This document shows, piece by piece, positions 40,949 to 49,884 of a stretch of 64,000 bases of DNA; position 1 is the stretch's first letter; every line of letters starts with the position of its first letter. The notes under the pieces are model-generated. The model did not search any database. It saw only the letters and a program-made list of their open reading frames with translations, and was not told where the DNA came from. The stretch lies in contig CAKTEQ010000002.1 of NCBI GenBank assembly GCA_934552825.1, positions 62,001 to 126,000 on the forward strand, read 5' to 3'. This stretch comes from an uncultured Oscillospiraceae bacterium (GTDB lineage Bacteria; Bacillota; Clostridia; Oscillospirales; Oscillospiraceae). Position numbers and translations under genes: made by a program.

Positions 40949-41654
40949 AAAGCATGGTCCTGAGCTTATCTATCGCCCGGCGCTCCAGGCGGGACACCTG
41001 CACCTGGGAAACTCCCAGTATTCTGGCGCTCTGCTCCTGCGTAAGGTGTCTCCCAAAGCGCAGAGCGATAGTCATACGCTCCTTCTCCGGGAGCGTTTTC
41101 ACAGCTTCCGTAATGGCAATGCGCTCGAGTATTTTCTCCTCGATCCCCTCCGTACCCAGCACCGCCTCGAGGGTAAAGCCGTCCTCACCCGCCTCGTATT
41201 GCAGGGACTGCGCTGGGGAGACGGCAGTCTCTGCCTGGGCGATCTCTTCAGGAGTAAGCCCCGTCTCGCAGGCTATCTGGCTGAGTGTCGGCTCCGCACC
41301 CTGGCTCTGGGCGAGTTTTATTCTTGCCGCACGCACCAGCGCCGCCCGCTCCTTGAGCCCCCGGCTCACCTTCACCGTGCCGTCGTCCCGGAGGAAACGG
41401 CGTATCTCCCCGGATATCTTCGGCACAGCGTATGTGGAAAACTGTGTGCCGTAAGTCGTGTCAAAACCCATAACGGCCTTGAGAAAGCCGATGCTGCCGA
41501 GCTGGAATATATCGTCCGCATCGACACCTCTGCCGAAGAAACGCTTGGATACGCTCCAGATAAGCCCGGTATTTTCCCGCACGAGAGTATCCGAAGCGTC
41601 CCTGTCCCCCTGCTGTGCCCGGCTGATGAGGTCTGTTACAGTGCCGGCAGTCAT
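40947..41654 (-). CDS. sigF: Sporulation sigma factor SigF (sigma-F)
   Basis: A 235-residue sigma-70 family factor for the forespore. Region 2 includes ADDIFQLGSIGFLKAVMGFD and TQFSTYAVPKISGEIRRFLRDDG; region 3 includes VSRGLKERAA; region 4 has LTQEQSARILGVSQVQVSRLERRA, the -35-reading helix. The three-gene order spoIIAA-spoIIAB-sigF fixes it as sigma-F rather than sigma-G. It overlaps spoIIAB by 4 bp. The terminator overlaps its stop codon. Confidence 0.96.
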   Translation of the reverse strand: MTAGTVTDLISRAQQGDRDASDTLVRENTGLIWSVSKRFFGRGVDADDIFQLGSIGFLKAVMGFDTTYGTQFSTYAVPKISGEIRRFLRDDGTVKVSRGLKERAALVRAARIKLAQSQGAEPTLSQIACETGLTPEEIAQAETAVSPAQSLQYEAGEDGFTLEAVLGTEGIEEKILERIAITEAVKTLPEKERMTIALRFGRHLTQEQSARILGVSQVQVSRLERRAIDKLRTML

Positions 41655-42100
41655 TTTGACACCCGGCTTCTGTTGATAATGCGCTTTTTCATAGTCACCG
41701 TGGTACCCGCCCCCGGCTTCGAGCGCACACGCAGATTATCCATAAAGCTCTCCATAATGGTAAATCCCATACCGCTGCGCTCCTCGCCGCCCGTCGTGAA
41801 CATGGGCTCCTTTGCCCGCTCGATATTCTCGATGCCGACGCCCCGGTCGCGCACGACTATCTCCAGCGTGTTATCCTCAAATATCCGGGCGGATATGTAT
41901 ATCACGCCTATACTCTCAGGATAGGCGTGGACTATGGCGTTCGTCACCGCCTCGCTCACGGCGGTTTTAATGTCGTTTATCTCCTCAAGAGTGGGGTCCA
42001 TCTGTGCCGCGAAACACGCCGCCGCCGTGCGTGCAAAGCTCTCGTTGCAGCTCTTCGCGGGTATCTGCAGCTTCATGGAGTTTATTGCCTGTGCCTTCAT
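41651..42100 (-). CDS. spoIIAB: Anti-sigma-F factor / serine kinase SpoIIAB
   Basis: A 149-residue GHKL-fold kinase. ATP-binding boxes: DIKTAVSEAVTNAIVHAYP (N box), VRDRGVGIENIE (G1), and SGMGFTIMESFMD (G2). It binds sigma-F and keeps it silent in the predivisional cell, and phosphorylates SpoIIAA on serine. Length and boxes match the family. It overlaps spoIIAA and sigF by 4 bp on each side. Confidence 0.96.
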   Translation of the reverse strand: MKAQAINSMKLQIPAKSCNESFARTAAACFAAQMDPTLEEINDIKTAVSEAVTNAIVHAYPESIGVIYISARIFEDNTLEIVVRDRGVGIENIERAKEPMFTTGGEERSGMGFTIMESFMDNLRVRSKPGAGTTVTMKKRIINRSRVSK

Positions 42101-42423
42101 CTCTTCACCTCATTTGTGCATTTTATCTCTATCAGCTTTTCAAGTCCTGTGGCTGATATGACTTTATACGCCTGTGCCGGCATGTTCACTATGCTAAGCC
42201 TGCCGCCGTACTCCTTCAGGCGGCGCATGGTCGTCACCACAACGGCTATACCTGAGCTGTCCATAAACCCCACCTTGGAAAAATCAAGCTCAAGATTTAT
42301 CGGCATCAGGTCGTTTATCACCCTGCCTATCTCCAGCATTGCCTCCCGGGCCGCATGGTGGTCGATCTCGCCCTGCAGCTCTATGACCGTCCTGTCCCTT
42401 TCTTCCCTATATTCGGTAAGCAC
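42097..42423 (-). CDS. spoIIAA: Anti-anti-sigma factor SpoIIAA
   Basis: A 108-residue STAS-domain protein. GEIDHHAA and the phosphorylated-serine motif FMDSSGIAVVV (about residues 50-60) are diagnostic; unphosphorylated SpoIIAA frees sigma-F from SpoIIAB. I use the GTG at 42423, since AAGGAG lies 8 bases upstream; an earlier ATG at 42450 sits inside the hairpin that follows folC and before the ribosome site. It is the first gene of the spoIIA operon and lies close behind folC. Confidence 0.94.
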   Translation of the reverse strand: MLTEYREERDRTVIELQGEIDHHAAREAMLEIGRVINDLMPINLELDFSKVGFMDSSGIAVVVTTMRRLKEYGGRLSIVNMPAQAYKVISATGLEKLIEIKCTNEVKR

Positions 42424-42448
42424 CTCGCTCACTCCTTTCTTAAGCAGC

Positions 42449-42485
42449 AAAAAGCCGTATACGGAATTCTCTCTCCGTATACGGC
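42449..42485 (-). terminator. folC terminator hairpin
   Basis: A perfect 12-bp stem (GCCGTATACGGA / TCCGTATACGGC) with an 8-nt loop, followed on the minus strand by TTTTTGC. It stands between folC and spoIIAA, leaving only about 26 bp before the spoIIAA start. Confidence 0.8.
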
Positions 42486-42493
42486 AATTCTAC
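42466..42493 (-). promoter_or_regulatory. Candidate sigma-H promoter of the spoIIA operon
   Basis: On the minus strand GTAGAATTG (42493-42485), a 12-bp spacer and AGAGAAT (42472-42466) resemble the sigma-H pattern RnAGGAWWW, 11-12 bp, RnnGAAT, with two -35 mismatches. The -10 box lies in the loop of the folC hairpin. spoIIA uses sigma-H in Bacillus. Confidence 0.3.
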
Positions 42494-42508
42494 AATATTC
42501 AGTATGTC

Positions 42509-43789
42509 TCATTCTGTCGCTATGGCTCGAACGGTCCCCGCGAGATATACGCTTCCGCATATAAGCAGCAGTTCGTCCTCTTTCAGCTCCTCACGGGCTG
42601 TTTTCAGCGCCGCCGGAAGCTCCGGAACTACCCTGACGACGCAGCCGGCAGTCTCAAGCTCCCGGGCGGCGGTCTCCGGCGGGAGGCACCGTGGCATGTC
42701 CAGTCCCGTTACATACACTCTTGAGCACGTCTCAGCCAGCATGTTCAGGCACTTTTCATGTTCCTTGTCCCCCATCATGGCGGTCAGAGCGACTATTTCC
42801 CTGCCGCCGCTTATCTCCCTGACAGACGCAAGCAGCGACTCAAAGCCGCCCACATTATGCGCGCAGTCCAGGATGACCGGCGGCTCACTTCCGAGTACTT
42901 CCATGCGTCCCTGCCAGCGCACAGCCTCAAGCCCTCGGACAATGCTCTCCTCATCTATCCCGCAGCCGAGACTGCTCAGGCATTTTGCGGCTGCGACGGC
43001 GTTTGCCGCGTTCTCAAGCTGGTATTTCCCCAGAAGCGGCAAATGCACGCAGCGTCCATCTACGGAAAGCTCCGTACCGGCGAGGGTCTCTCTGCCGGAA
43101 AGCGTCCCTGCTTTGACAAGACGCACTCCCGCGCGGGCACATACGTCTTCGATGACCGCCATGACCTCCGACGGGTTCTTACCCGCAACGCAGAAGGGAG
43201 TGCCGTTCTTAATAATGCCGCACTTTTCCCCCGCGATCTCCGGTAGAGTATCTCCGAGCTGAGCCATGTGGTCAAAGGATACGGAGGTGATGACTGCGAG
43301 CACCGGAGGCGGTATGACATTCGTCGCATCCTTTCCGCCACCCAGCCCCGTTTCCCAGAGGACAAAATCGCACTTCTCTCCGATGAAGTATTCAAGGGCT
43401 ATGGCAGTGACTATCTCAAATTCATTAGGTTTTTCCACGCCGCGGCCGATGATTCTCTCCGCGGCTGCCCGGACCTTATCAGTCAGCCGGGCAAGGCGGT
43501 CGTGGGATATGCGCTCCCGATCTATCTGCATCCTCTCGCAGAAGTCCACAAGGTAGGGGGACGTAAAAAGCCCCGCTTTATACCCCGCCGCACGGAGGAT
43601 AGATTCAAGCATGGCGCAGGTGCTGCCTTTCCCGTTCGTACCGGCGACATGGATAAAGCGTGTCCCGGTGAGATCCGTCCCAAGCTCCTCTACAAGCGCC
43701 TCTATACGACGCAGGCAGGCGCAGGAACTGAAGCGTCCTGCGCCGTGAATGTAGTCCAATGCGGCAGGATAATCCATTTGCCTGTACAT
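42509..43789 (-). CDS. folC: Dihydrofolate synthase / folylpolyglutamate synthase
   Basis: A 426-residue Mur-ligase-fold enzyme that adds glutamate to folates. RFIHVAGTNGKGSTCAMLESIL is the ATP loop (about residues 42-62), FTSPYLVDFCERMQIDRE the folate-side loop, WETGLGGGKDATNVI the next, and LDCAHNVGGFESL opens the C-terminal domain. It follows valS by 2 bp, an arrangement common in Bacillota, and so would be under the valS T-box. A folate transport gene lies at 52 kb. Confidence 0.95.
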   Translation of the reverse strand: MYRQMDYPAALDYIHGAGRFSSCACLRRIEALVEELGTDLTGTRFIHVAGTNGKGSTCAMLESILRAAGYKAGLFTSPYLVDFCERMQIDRERISHDRLARLTDKVRAAAERIIGRGVEKPNEFEIVTAIALEYFIGEKCDFVLWETGLGGGKDATNVIPPPVLAVITSVSFDHMAQLGDTLPEIAGEKCGIIKNGTPFCVAGKNPSEVMAVIEDVCARAGVRLVKAGTLSGRETLAGTELSVDGRCVHLPLLGKYQLENAANAVAAAKCLSSLGCGIDEESIVRGLEAVRWQGRMEVLGSEPPVILDCAHNVGGFESLLASVREISGGREIVALTAMMGDKEHEKCLNMLAETCSRVYVTGLDMPRCLPPETAARELETAGCVVRVVPELPAALKTAREELKEDELLLICGSVYLAGTVRAIATE

Positions 43790-43791
43790 GA

Positions 43792-46425
43792 TTATTTCTG
43801 CATCTGCTTTTTGCTCTCGTTGAGATTTTCAATGAGAGCGATGTATTTTGCTTCCTTCTCCTTCTCCGCGGCCACCACGTTCTCAGGCGCCTTGGAGACA
43901 AACTTCTCGTTCGCGAGCTTTGCTCTCACTCCCGCAAGCCCCTTTTCGGCATTAGCGAGCTCCTTGTTGATGCGCTCCAGCTCCTTTTCGAAGTCCACAA
44001 GCTCAGCGAGCGGAATAAGGCACGTGGCCACATTTGTGACGCAGCTCACCATGCCGGACACATCCTCGGGGGACTTATCCATCAGCTCTATCTCGTTTGC
44101 GTAGGCGAGCTTCTTGATAAATGCCTCGCCCATGCGGAACTCGTCATGCATATCCGTGATGATGACAAGCTTGGCCTTCTTTGAGGGGGGCACGTTCATC
44201 TCGCTGCGGCGGGCACGGACAGCCTTGATAGCGCCCATAATATGCTCCATTGCCTGCGCCTGTGCACTGAATTCAAAGTCCTTCCTGTACTCAGGCCACC
44301 TTGCGATTATAAGCGCCTCGCCCTCGTGAGGAAGCGCCTGCCATATTTCTTCCGTGATAAATGGCATGAACGGGTGCAGCAGCTTGAGCGTCTCCGTGAG
44401 CACGTACACCAGCACCTGCTCCGCAACGACGCGGCTTTCCATATCGTCCCCCGTCATTCTGGGCTTTGTAAGCTCAATGTACCAGTCGCAGAAGCTGTCC
44501 CATATGAAGTCATATACCTTCTGAACAGCAATGCCAAGCTCGAACTTGTCCATATTCTCCGTGACTTCCGCCGCCAGATCGTTGAGCTTGGAGAGGATCC
44601 ACTTGTCCTCCATCTCCAGCTTATCGATCGCGGGGAACTCAGGCTTTTCAATGGAGAGGTTCATCATGACAAATCTGGAGGCGTTCCAGATCTTATTGGC
44701 GAAGTTGCGCATGGCCTCGCAGCGCTCCACATAGAAACGCATGTCGTTTCCGGGGCTGTTGCCCGTTATCATGTTCATGCGCAGAGCGTCAGCGCCGTAC
44801 TTGTCGATCATCTCGATGGGATCAATGCCGTTGCCCAGAGATTTTGACATTTTGCGCCCCTTGTCGTCTCTGACAAGTCCGTGGATGAGCACTGTGTGGA
44901 AGGGCGTCTTGCCCATCTGCTTGCAGCCTGAGAATATCATTCTCGCAACCCAGAAGAAAATGATGTCATAGCCGGTAACAAGAACGTCCGTGGGGTAGAA
45001 ATAATCCAGATCCGCCGTCTTGTCGGGCCAGCCCAGTGTTTCAAAGGGCCAAAGTGCGGAGGAGAACCATGTGTCCAGCACGTCCTCGTCCCGGGTGATA
45101 TTCTTGCTGCCGCACTTTTCGCAGCATACGGCGTCCTCACGGCTCACGGTAATGTGGCCGCAGTCCGCGCAGTACCATGCGGGTATCTGGTGTCCCCACC
45201 AGAGCTGGCGGGAGATGCACCAGTCGCGCACATTCTCCATCCAGTTGAGGTATGTCTTTGAAAAACGGTCCGGCACAAACTTCGTCTCCCCGTTCTCCAC
45301 GACCTTGATGGCCTCTTCCGCAAGGGGCTTCATCTTCACGAACCACTGAGCGGAGATGATCGGCTCCACATCCTTGTGGCAGCGGTAGCAGGTTCCCACA
45401 TTGTGGCTGTAATCCTCTACCTTTACGAGATAGCCATCCTTCTCAAGGTCTTCAACAATGACTTTTCTCGCTTCGTAGCGGTCCAGTCCCTCGTATCTGC
45501 CGCCCTCGGCGTTCACCTTGCCGTTGTCGTCCAGCACGCGGATGACTTCGAGATTGTGCCTCAGCCCCACCTCAAAGTCGTTGGGGTCGTGAGCCGGTGT
45601 CATCTTCACGCAGCCTGTACCGAAATCCATCTCAACATATTCGTCTGCAACGATGGGTATCTCCTTGTTCACAAGAGGCAGAATGCACGTTTTGCCCACA
45701 AGATGCTTATACCGCTCGTCATCCGGATGCACCGCGACACCTGTATCGCCCAGCATCGTCTCAGGACGGGTCGTAGCCACGATGAGGCACTCGCCGCTGT
45801 CCTTGACAGGATACCTGATATGCCACAGATGGCCGGGCTTATCCTGATACTCTACCTCCGCGTCTGACAGTGCCGTCACGCAGTTGGGGCACCAGTTGAT
45901 GATGCGGCTGCCCTTGTATATAAGCCCCTGTTCATAGAGGTTTACAAAGACTTCCCGCACAGCCTTGGAGCAGCCTTCGTCCATTGTAAAGCGCGCTCTG
46001 TCCCAATCGCAGGAGGAGCCCAGCTTCTTCTGCTGGCGGACGATTCTGTCGCCGTATTTATGCTTCCAGTCCCATACCTTTTCCAGGAACTTCTCTCTGC
46101 CCAGGTCATAGCGGGTGAGCCCTTCCTTGCGCAGCTCCTCCTCGACCTTTATCTGAGTGGCGATGCCCGCATGGTCTACGCCGGGCACCCAGAGAGCCTC
46201 GTAGCCCTGCATACGTTTAAATCTAATGAGCGCGTCCTGGAGCGTCGCGTCCATAGCGTGTCCCATATGGAGCTGCCCTGTAACATTCGGGGGCGGCATG
46301 ACAATGGTAAACGGTTTTTTCTCAGGGTCAACAGTCGCTTTGAAATAACCGTTATTCACCCACATATCATATATTTTCTCTTCTACTTCCTTGGGATCAT
46401 AGATCTTAGGCAATTCTTTTTTCAT
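43792..46425 (-). CDS. valS: Valyl-tRNA synthetase
   Basis: An 877-residue class I synthetase. HIGH motif: PPPNVTGQLHMGHAMD. KMSKS motif: DKGRKMSKSLGNGIDP near residue 530. The editing domain lies between (ATTRPETMLGDTGVAVHPDD). A C-terminal coiled coil that binds tRNA is visible (EKELERINKELANAEKGLAG). I start at the ATG at 46425, with GGAAGG upstream; an in-frame ATG at 46452 lies at the edge of the leader terminator. It is controlled by the T-box leader upstream. Confidence 0.96.
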   Translation of the reverse strand: MKKELPKIYDPKEVEEKIYDMWVNNGYFKATVDPEKKPFTIVMPPPNVTGQLHMGHAMDATLQDALIRFKRMQGYEALWVPGVDHAGIATQIKVEEELRKEGLTRYDLGREKFLEKVWDWKHKYGDRIVRQQKKLGSSCDWDRARFTMDEGCSKAVREVFVNLYEQGLIYKGSRIINWCPNCVTALSDAEVEYQDKPGHLWHIRYPVKDSGECLIVATTRPETMLGDTGVAVHPDDERYKHLVGKTCILPLVNKEIPIVADEYVEMDFGTGCVKMTPAHDPNDFEVGLRHNLEVIRVLDDNGKVNAEGGRYEGLDRYEARKVIVEDLEKDGYLVKVEDYSHNVGTCYRCHKDVEPIISAQWFVKMKPLAEEAIKVVENGETKFVPDRFSKTYLNWMENVRDWCISRQLWWGHQIPAWYCADCGHITVSREDAVCCEKCGSKNITRDEDVLDTWFSSALWPFETLGWPDKTADLDYFYPTDVLVTGYDIIFFWVARMIFSGCKQMGKTPFHTVLIHGLVRDDKGRKMSKSLGNGIDPIEMIDKYGADALRMNMITGNSPGNDMRFYVERCEAMRNFANKIWNASRFVMMNLSIEKPEFPAIDKLEMEDKWILSKLNDLAAEVTENMDKFELGIAVQKVYDFIWDSFCDWYIELTKPRMTGDDMESRVVAEQVLVYVLTETLKLLHPFMPFITEEIWQALPHEGEALIIARWPEYRKDFEFSAQAQAMEHIMGAIKAVRARRSEMNVPPSKKAKLVIITDMHDEFRMGEAFIKKLAYANEIELMDKSPEDVSGMVSCVTNVATCLIPLAELVDFEKELERINKELANAEKGLAGVRAKLANEKFVSKAPENVVAAEKEKEAKYIALIENLNESKKQMQK

Positions 46426-46454
46426 CCCGGCACTTCCTTCCCTTTCGTTCAATA

Positions 46455-46710
46455 AAAAATCCCGGACAGAGCTTTTCTCTGTCCGGGACGAAACTTACCT
46501 GTTCCGCGGTACCACCCGAATTCGTGATCTCACGCGCCTTACTCCCGCTCAAACGGGACCCTCACATAACGGCGAGGCTCCGGCAGGGCATTGTCCGCCC
46601 CGCTGCTCCACGGCGACCTTCCCCCGCAGCTTCACTGGGACTTACACCGACCGTCCCCTCTCTCGGCATCCGCTGTGCGGTACTCCTCCGCTTCATCACA
46701 TTTAGTGCTG
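46455..46710 (-). ncRNA. T-box riboswitch leader of valS
   Basis: The leader holds the conserved T-box core GGGTGGTACCGCGG (minus strand 46517-46504), which pairs with the NCCA end of uncharged tRNA. A terminator stem follows (CCCGGACAGAG / CTCTGTCCGGG, 46487-46461) with a T run. Stem I at the 5' end has GAGAGAGG and GGTCGGTGTAAG, the usual distal-loop text. A GTC at 46617-46615 is a plausible valine specifier. Uncharged tRNA-Val would favour the antiterminator and switch valS-folC on. Confidence 0.93.
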
Positions 46711-46714
46711 ATAT

Positions 46715-46743
46715 ATTCTACACGCATCATCTAAAATTGTCAA
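46715..46743 (-). promoter_or_regulatory. Sigma-A promoter of valS-folC
   Basis: On the minus strand TTGACA (46743-46738), a 17-bp spacer and TAGAAT (46720-46715), immediately before the T-box leader. Confidence 0.85.
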
Positions 46744-46838
46744 GGATCAAGTTTCTTTACGAGATAAAACCTCAACATTTATTTCATAGTATAACAAATT
46801 TTTTGAATTTTTTCACCACATTTCCGTCATGCTGATAC

Positions 46839-46867
46839 TTTACAGCTTTAGTTTGAAATGGTATACT
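46839..46867 (+). promoter_or_regulatory. Sigma-A promoter of the rnf operon
   Basis: TTTACA (46839-46844), a 17-bp spacer and TATACT (46862-46867). About 115 bp of leader follow before rnfC; I saw no clear structured RNA in it. Confidence 0.65.
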
Positions 46868-46988
46868 CCTTTTAAATTGGGTCAGAATTTGCATATGGTC
46901 AAAATACGGGCAATTTCATGTGCAATATCTGCTTTTCAGTCCTCTGTGAGGTTTCTTTGCAGAGGTATATGATCGAGGTGAATTTACT

Positions 46989-48323
46989 ATGGCAAGAGCA
47001 TTTTTTGGCGGCGTACACTTTGATGATTGCAAATCCGCCACGAACAGGAAGGCTATTGAGGTGCTCGCTCCCCCTGCCCAGGTGGTGCTGCCTATGAGCA
47101 TGCATATCGGCGCGCCCTGCACTCCCCTTGTGAAGAAAGGTGATGCTGTAAAAATGGGCCAGAAGATTGGCGAGAGCACCGCGCCCATTTCCGCCCCTGT
47201 TCACGCCACAGTCTCCGGCACAGTCGCCGCGGTGGAACCCCGGCTGCATCCAAACGGCACTATGGTAATGAGCGTAGTCATCGACAATGATTTCGCTGAC
47301 ACCCCAGACGAAACTCTCGCCAAGCACAGCGATATCAGTGAGGTCAGCGCGGAGGATATAGTCTCTATTGTTAAGGAAGCGGGTATCGTCGGTCACGGCG
47401 GCGCCACTTTCCCCACGCACTTTAAGATAACCTCCGGACTCGGCAAGGTGGATACTATTATAATTAATGCCGCCGAGTGCGAGCCGTATATAACTTCCGA
47501 CCACCGGATAATGCTTGAATGCACAGATGAAGTCGTGCGCGGCATCCGCCTTCTTATAAAGGCGATGGGGCTCGACCGGGCTTATGTGGGCATTGAAAAG
47601 AATAAGCCCGACGCCATTGCCGCTCTGCAGAAGGCCGGCGGCAGCGACATTATCGTCGTCCCCCTTAAGACACGGTACCCCCAGGGCGCCGAGAAGCAGC
47701 TCATTCAGGCTGTAACAAAGCGCCAGGTCCCCTCCGGCGGGCTGCCCGCCGATGTTGGCTGCGCCGTTTTCAATGTTGACACCGCCGCCGCAGCGGCAAG
47801 AGCCGTATATGACGGGCTGCCTGTTATGCGCAGGATCGTCACTGTATCCGGCTCCGCGGTCAAGGAACCAAAAAACCTCTGCGTGCGCATAGGCACGCCT
47901 CTGTCCACCCTGTTTGAAGCCTGCGGAGGCTTCAAGAAGAGTCCGAACAAGATCATCATGGGCGGTCCCATGATGGGCGTTGCCCAGTACAGTATTGACG
48001 TGCCTGTTTACAAGGCGACAAACGCCGTCCTCGCCTTCTCCGGCGACGAGGACAAAACCGATAAATTCCCCACCTGCATCAAGTGCGGCAAGTGCGTGGG
48101 CGTGTGCCCGATGCGTCTTATGCCGGTCTATCTTAATATGTACGCTGGGAAGAATATGTTCACACAGCTTGAAGAAAACGGCATAAACGACTGCATGGAG
48201 TGCGGCAGCTGTGCCTATATCTGCCCGGCGCGCATCCCCCTCGTGCAGACCTTCAAGGCAGCGAAGCAAAAGCTGGCGGATGATAAAAAGCTCCGGCAGC
48301 AGAGGGAGGCGGCTGAAAAATGA
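46989..48323 (+). CDS. rnfC: Rnf complex subunit RnfC
   Basis: A 444-residue soluble NADH-facing subunit. VLPMSMHIGAPCTPLVKKGD and GHGGATFPTHFKI are the flavin/NADH-site text shared with complex I NuoF; two 4Fe-4S sets lie near the end (CIKCGKCVGVCPMRL and CMECGSCAYICPARIPL). Rnf oxidises ferredoxin, reduces NAD+, and pumps Na+ or H+. First gene of rnfCDGEAB; GAGGTGA lies before the ATG; it overlaps rnfD by 4 bp. Confidence 0.96.
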   Translation: MARAFFGGVHFDDCKSATNRKAIEVLAPPAQVVLPMSMHIGAPCTPLVKKGDAVKMGQKIGESTAPISAPVHATVSGTVAAVEPRLHPNGTMVMSVVIDNDFADTPDETLAKHSDISEVSAEDIVSIVKEAGIVGHGGATFPTHFKITSGLGKVDTIIINAAECEPYITSDHRIMLECTDEVVRGIRLLIKAMGLDRAYVGIEKNKPDAIAALQKAGGSDIIVVPLKTRYPQGAEKQLIQAVTKRQVPSGGLPADVGCAVFNVDTAAAAARAVYDGLPVMRRIVTVSGSAVKEPKNLCVRIGTPLSTLFEACGGFKKSPNKIIMGGPMMGVAQYSIDVPVYKATNAVLAFSGDEDKTDKFPTCIKCGKCVGVCPMRLMPVYLNMYAGKNMFTQLEENGINDCMECGSCAYICPARIPLVQTFKAAKQKLADDKKLRQQREAAEK

Positions 48324-49315
48324 ATGAAGAAGTAAAGATCAATCCAATAGTATCCCCGTCCCCCCACGTAAAGTCAGAGGACAGTACCCGTGGGCTCATG
48401 CTTGACGTCATAATTGCTCTGCTGCCCGCACTGTGCGTAAGCATTTACTATTTCGGCTGGCGGGCTCTTGGTGTGATAGTCGTAAGCGTCGCGGCCTCGG
48501 TGTTCTTTGAGTGGGGCTACAGGAAGATCACGAAGAAGAACAGCACCATAGGCGACCTTTCCGCAATAGTTACTGGTATTCTCCTCGCCTTCTGCCTGCC
48601 CGTAACAGTCCCCTACTGGACTGTTATAATCGGCGCGTTTTTTGCAATTGTTATCGTAAAGCAGCTTTTCGGCGGCATCGGTAAGAACTTCATGAACCCC
48701 GCCCTTGCAGCCCGCGCTTTCATGTTCAGCTGGCCCGTTATCATGACCACTTGGACGGCACCGGGCACGATACTTAAATTCTTCGGTTCCAACGCGGACG
48801 TCGTCACGAGCGCTACGCCTCTGAGCTTTCTCCACAATGGCTCTCTGCCGGATACTGGGCTGATTCAGCTATTCCTCGGCAACTGCGGCGGAAGCCTTGG
48901 CGAAACCTGCGCCGCGGCGCTGCTTTTGGGCGGCATCTACCTTGTGATACGCCGTGTGATCTCGCCCCGCATTCCCTTGGCGTTCATCGGCACTGTCGCT
49001 ATTGTCACATTCATATTCCCGAAGGGCGGCGCCGACCGGTTCACATGGATGCTCACGGAGCTTCTCAGCGGCGGCCTGCTCCTGGGCGCAATATTTATGG
49101 CGACGGACTATGTCACCTCCCCTGTCACAAAGAAGGGACAGTGGCTCTACGGCGTGGGCTGCGGACTTATCACTGTGTTTATCAGGTACTTCGGCTCTTA
49201 TGTTGAGGGCGTGAGCTACTCTATCCTCATCATGAATGTATGCGTGTACCTTCTCGACAAGGTGGGCAAGCCCAAGCGATACGGCACTTCCAAAAAGAAA
49301 GGCGGTGCGGCATAA
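48320..49315 (+). CDS. rnfD: Rnf complex subunit RnfD
   Basis: A 331-residue membrane subunit with eight to ten helices. The covalent-flavin motif reads VVTSATPLSF with the modified Thr at residue 166. MNPALAARAFMFSWP and ATDYVTSPVT are conserved family text shared with NqrB. It carries electrons through the membrane part of the complex. Its stop codon shares a base with the rnfG start. Confidence 0.95.
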   Translation: MNEEVKINPIVSPSPHVKSEDSTRGLMLDVIIALLPALCVSIYYFGWRALGVIVVSVAASVFFEWGYRKITKKNSTIGDLSAIVTGILLAFCLPVTVPYWTVIIGAFFAIVIVKQLFGGIGKNFMNPALAARAFMFSWPVIMTTWTAPGTILKFFGSNADVVTSATPLSFLHNGSLPDTGLIQLFLGNCGGSLGETCAAALLLGGIYLVIRRVISPRIPLAFIGTVAIVTFIFPKGGADRFTWMLTELLSGGLLLGAIFMATDYVTSPVTKKGQWLYGVGCGLITVFIRYFGSYVEGVSYSILIMNVCVYLLDKVGKPKRYGTSKKKGGAA

Positions 49316-49872
49316 TGGCGGTCAAACTCAAAGGTTCCGGGGGCTATATCACAAAGCTCGCCCTCATATTGCTGGCGATAACCGTTGTCGTCGCCCTGCT
49401 TCTCGGTCTGGTGAATTACATCACAGCCGACAGGATAGCTGAAATTAACGAACAGAAAACAAAGGACGCTATGGGAGAGGTCCTCCCCGCGGACAGCTAC
49501 GAGCCACTGGATACCGGCGGTTTTGCCGGTGTTGCCGCGGCATACAGGGCCGTCGCAGACGGAGAGACCAAGGGCTACGTTATCGAGACTCTCCCCTCCG
49601 GCTTCGGCGGCAGCATCGACATGGTGGTCGGCGTCGGTACTGACGGCACTGTCACAGGTGTCTCCATCATATCCATGAGCGAGACCGCGGGCCTCGGCGC
49701 AAACGCCGCAAAGGAACAGTTCGGGAGCCAGTATGTCGGCGGCAGCGGAACATTCGCCGTTGACAAGGATGGCGGAGATATCGATTCTCTCACCGGCGCA
49801 ACTATAACCTCCCGCGCTGTTACGAACGGTGTGAACACGGCGCTCAGCTTCTTCAGCAGTATTCAGGGGTAA
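49315..49872 (+). CDS. rnfG: Rnf complex subunit RnfG
   Basis: A 185-residue protein with one N-terminal membrane helix (about residues 13-36) and an outer FMN-binding domain. The flavinylation motif is LTGATITS with the modified Thr at 163, recognised by ApbE-type transferases; ETAGLGAN is also conserved. The apbE gene is not in the window. The ATG at 49315 overlaps the rnfD stop; the longer upstream reading is inside rnfD. Confidence 0.95.
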   Translation: MAVKLKGSGGYITKLALILLAITVVVALLLGLVNYITADRIAEINEQKTKDAMGEVLPADSYEPLDTGGFAGVAAAYRAVADGETKGYVIETLPSGFGGSIDMVVGVGTDGTVTGVSIISMSETAGLGANAAKEQFGSQYVGGSGTFAVDKDGGDIDSLTGATITSRAVTNGVNTALSFFSSIQG

Positions 49873-49884
49873 GGAGGTCTGACA

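Noticed and set aside
46899..48269. Minus-strand frame opposite rnfC
   Set aside because: It is a shadow of rnfC; the translation is His/Gly-rich and unlike a protein, and no start signal is seen.
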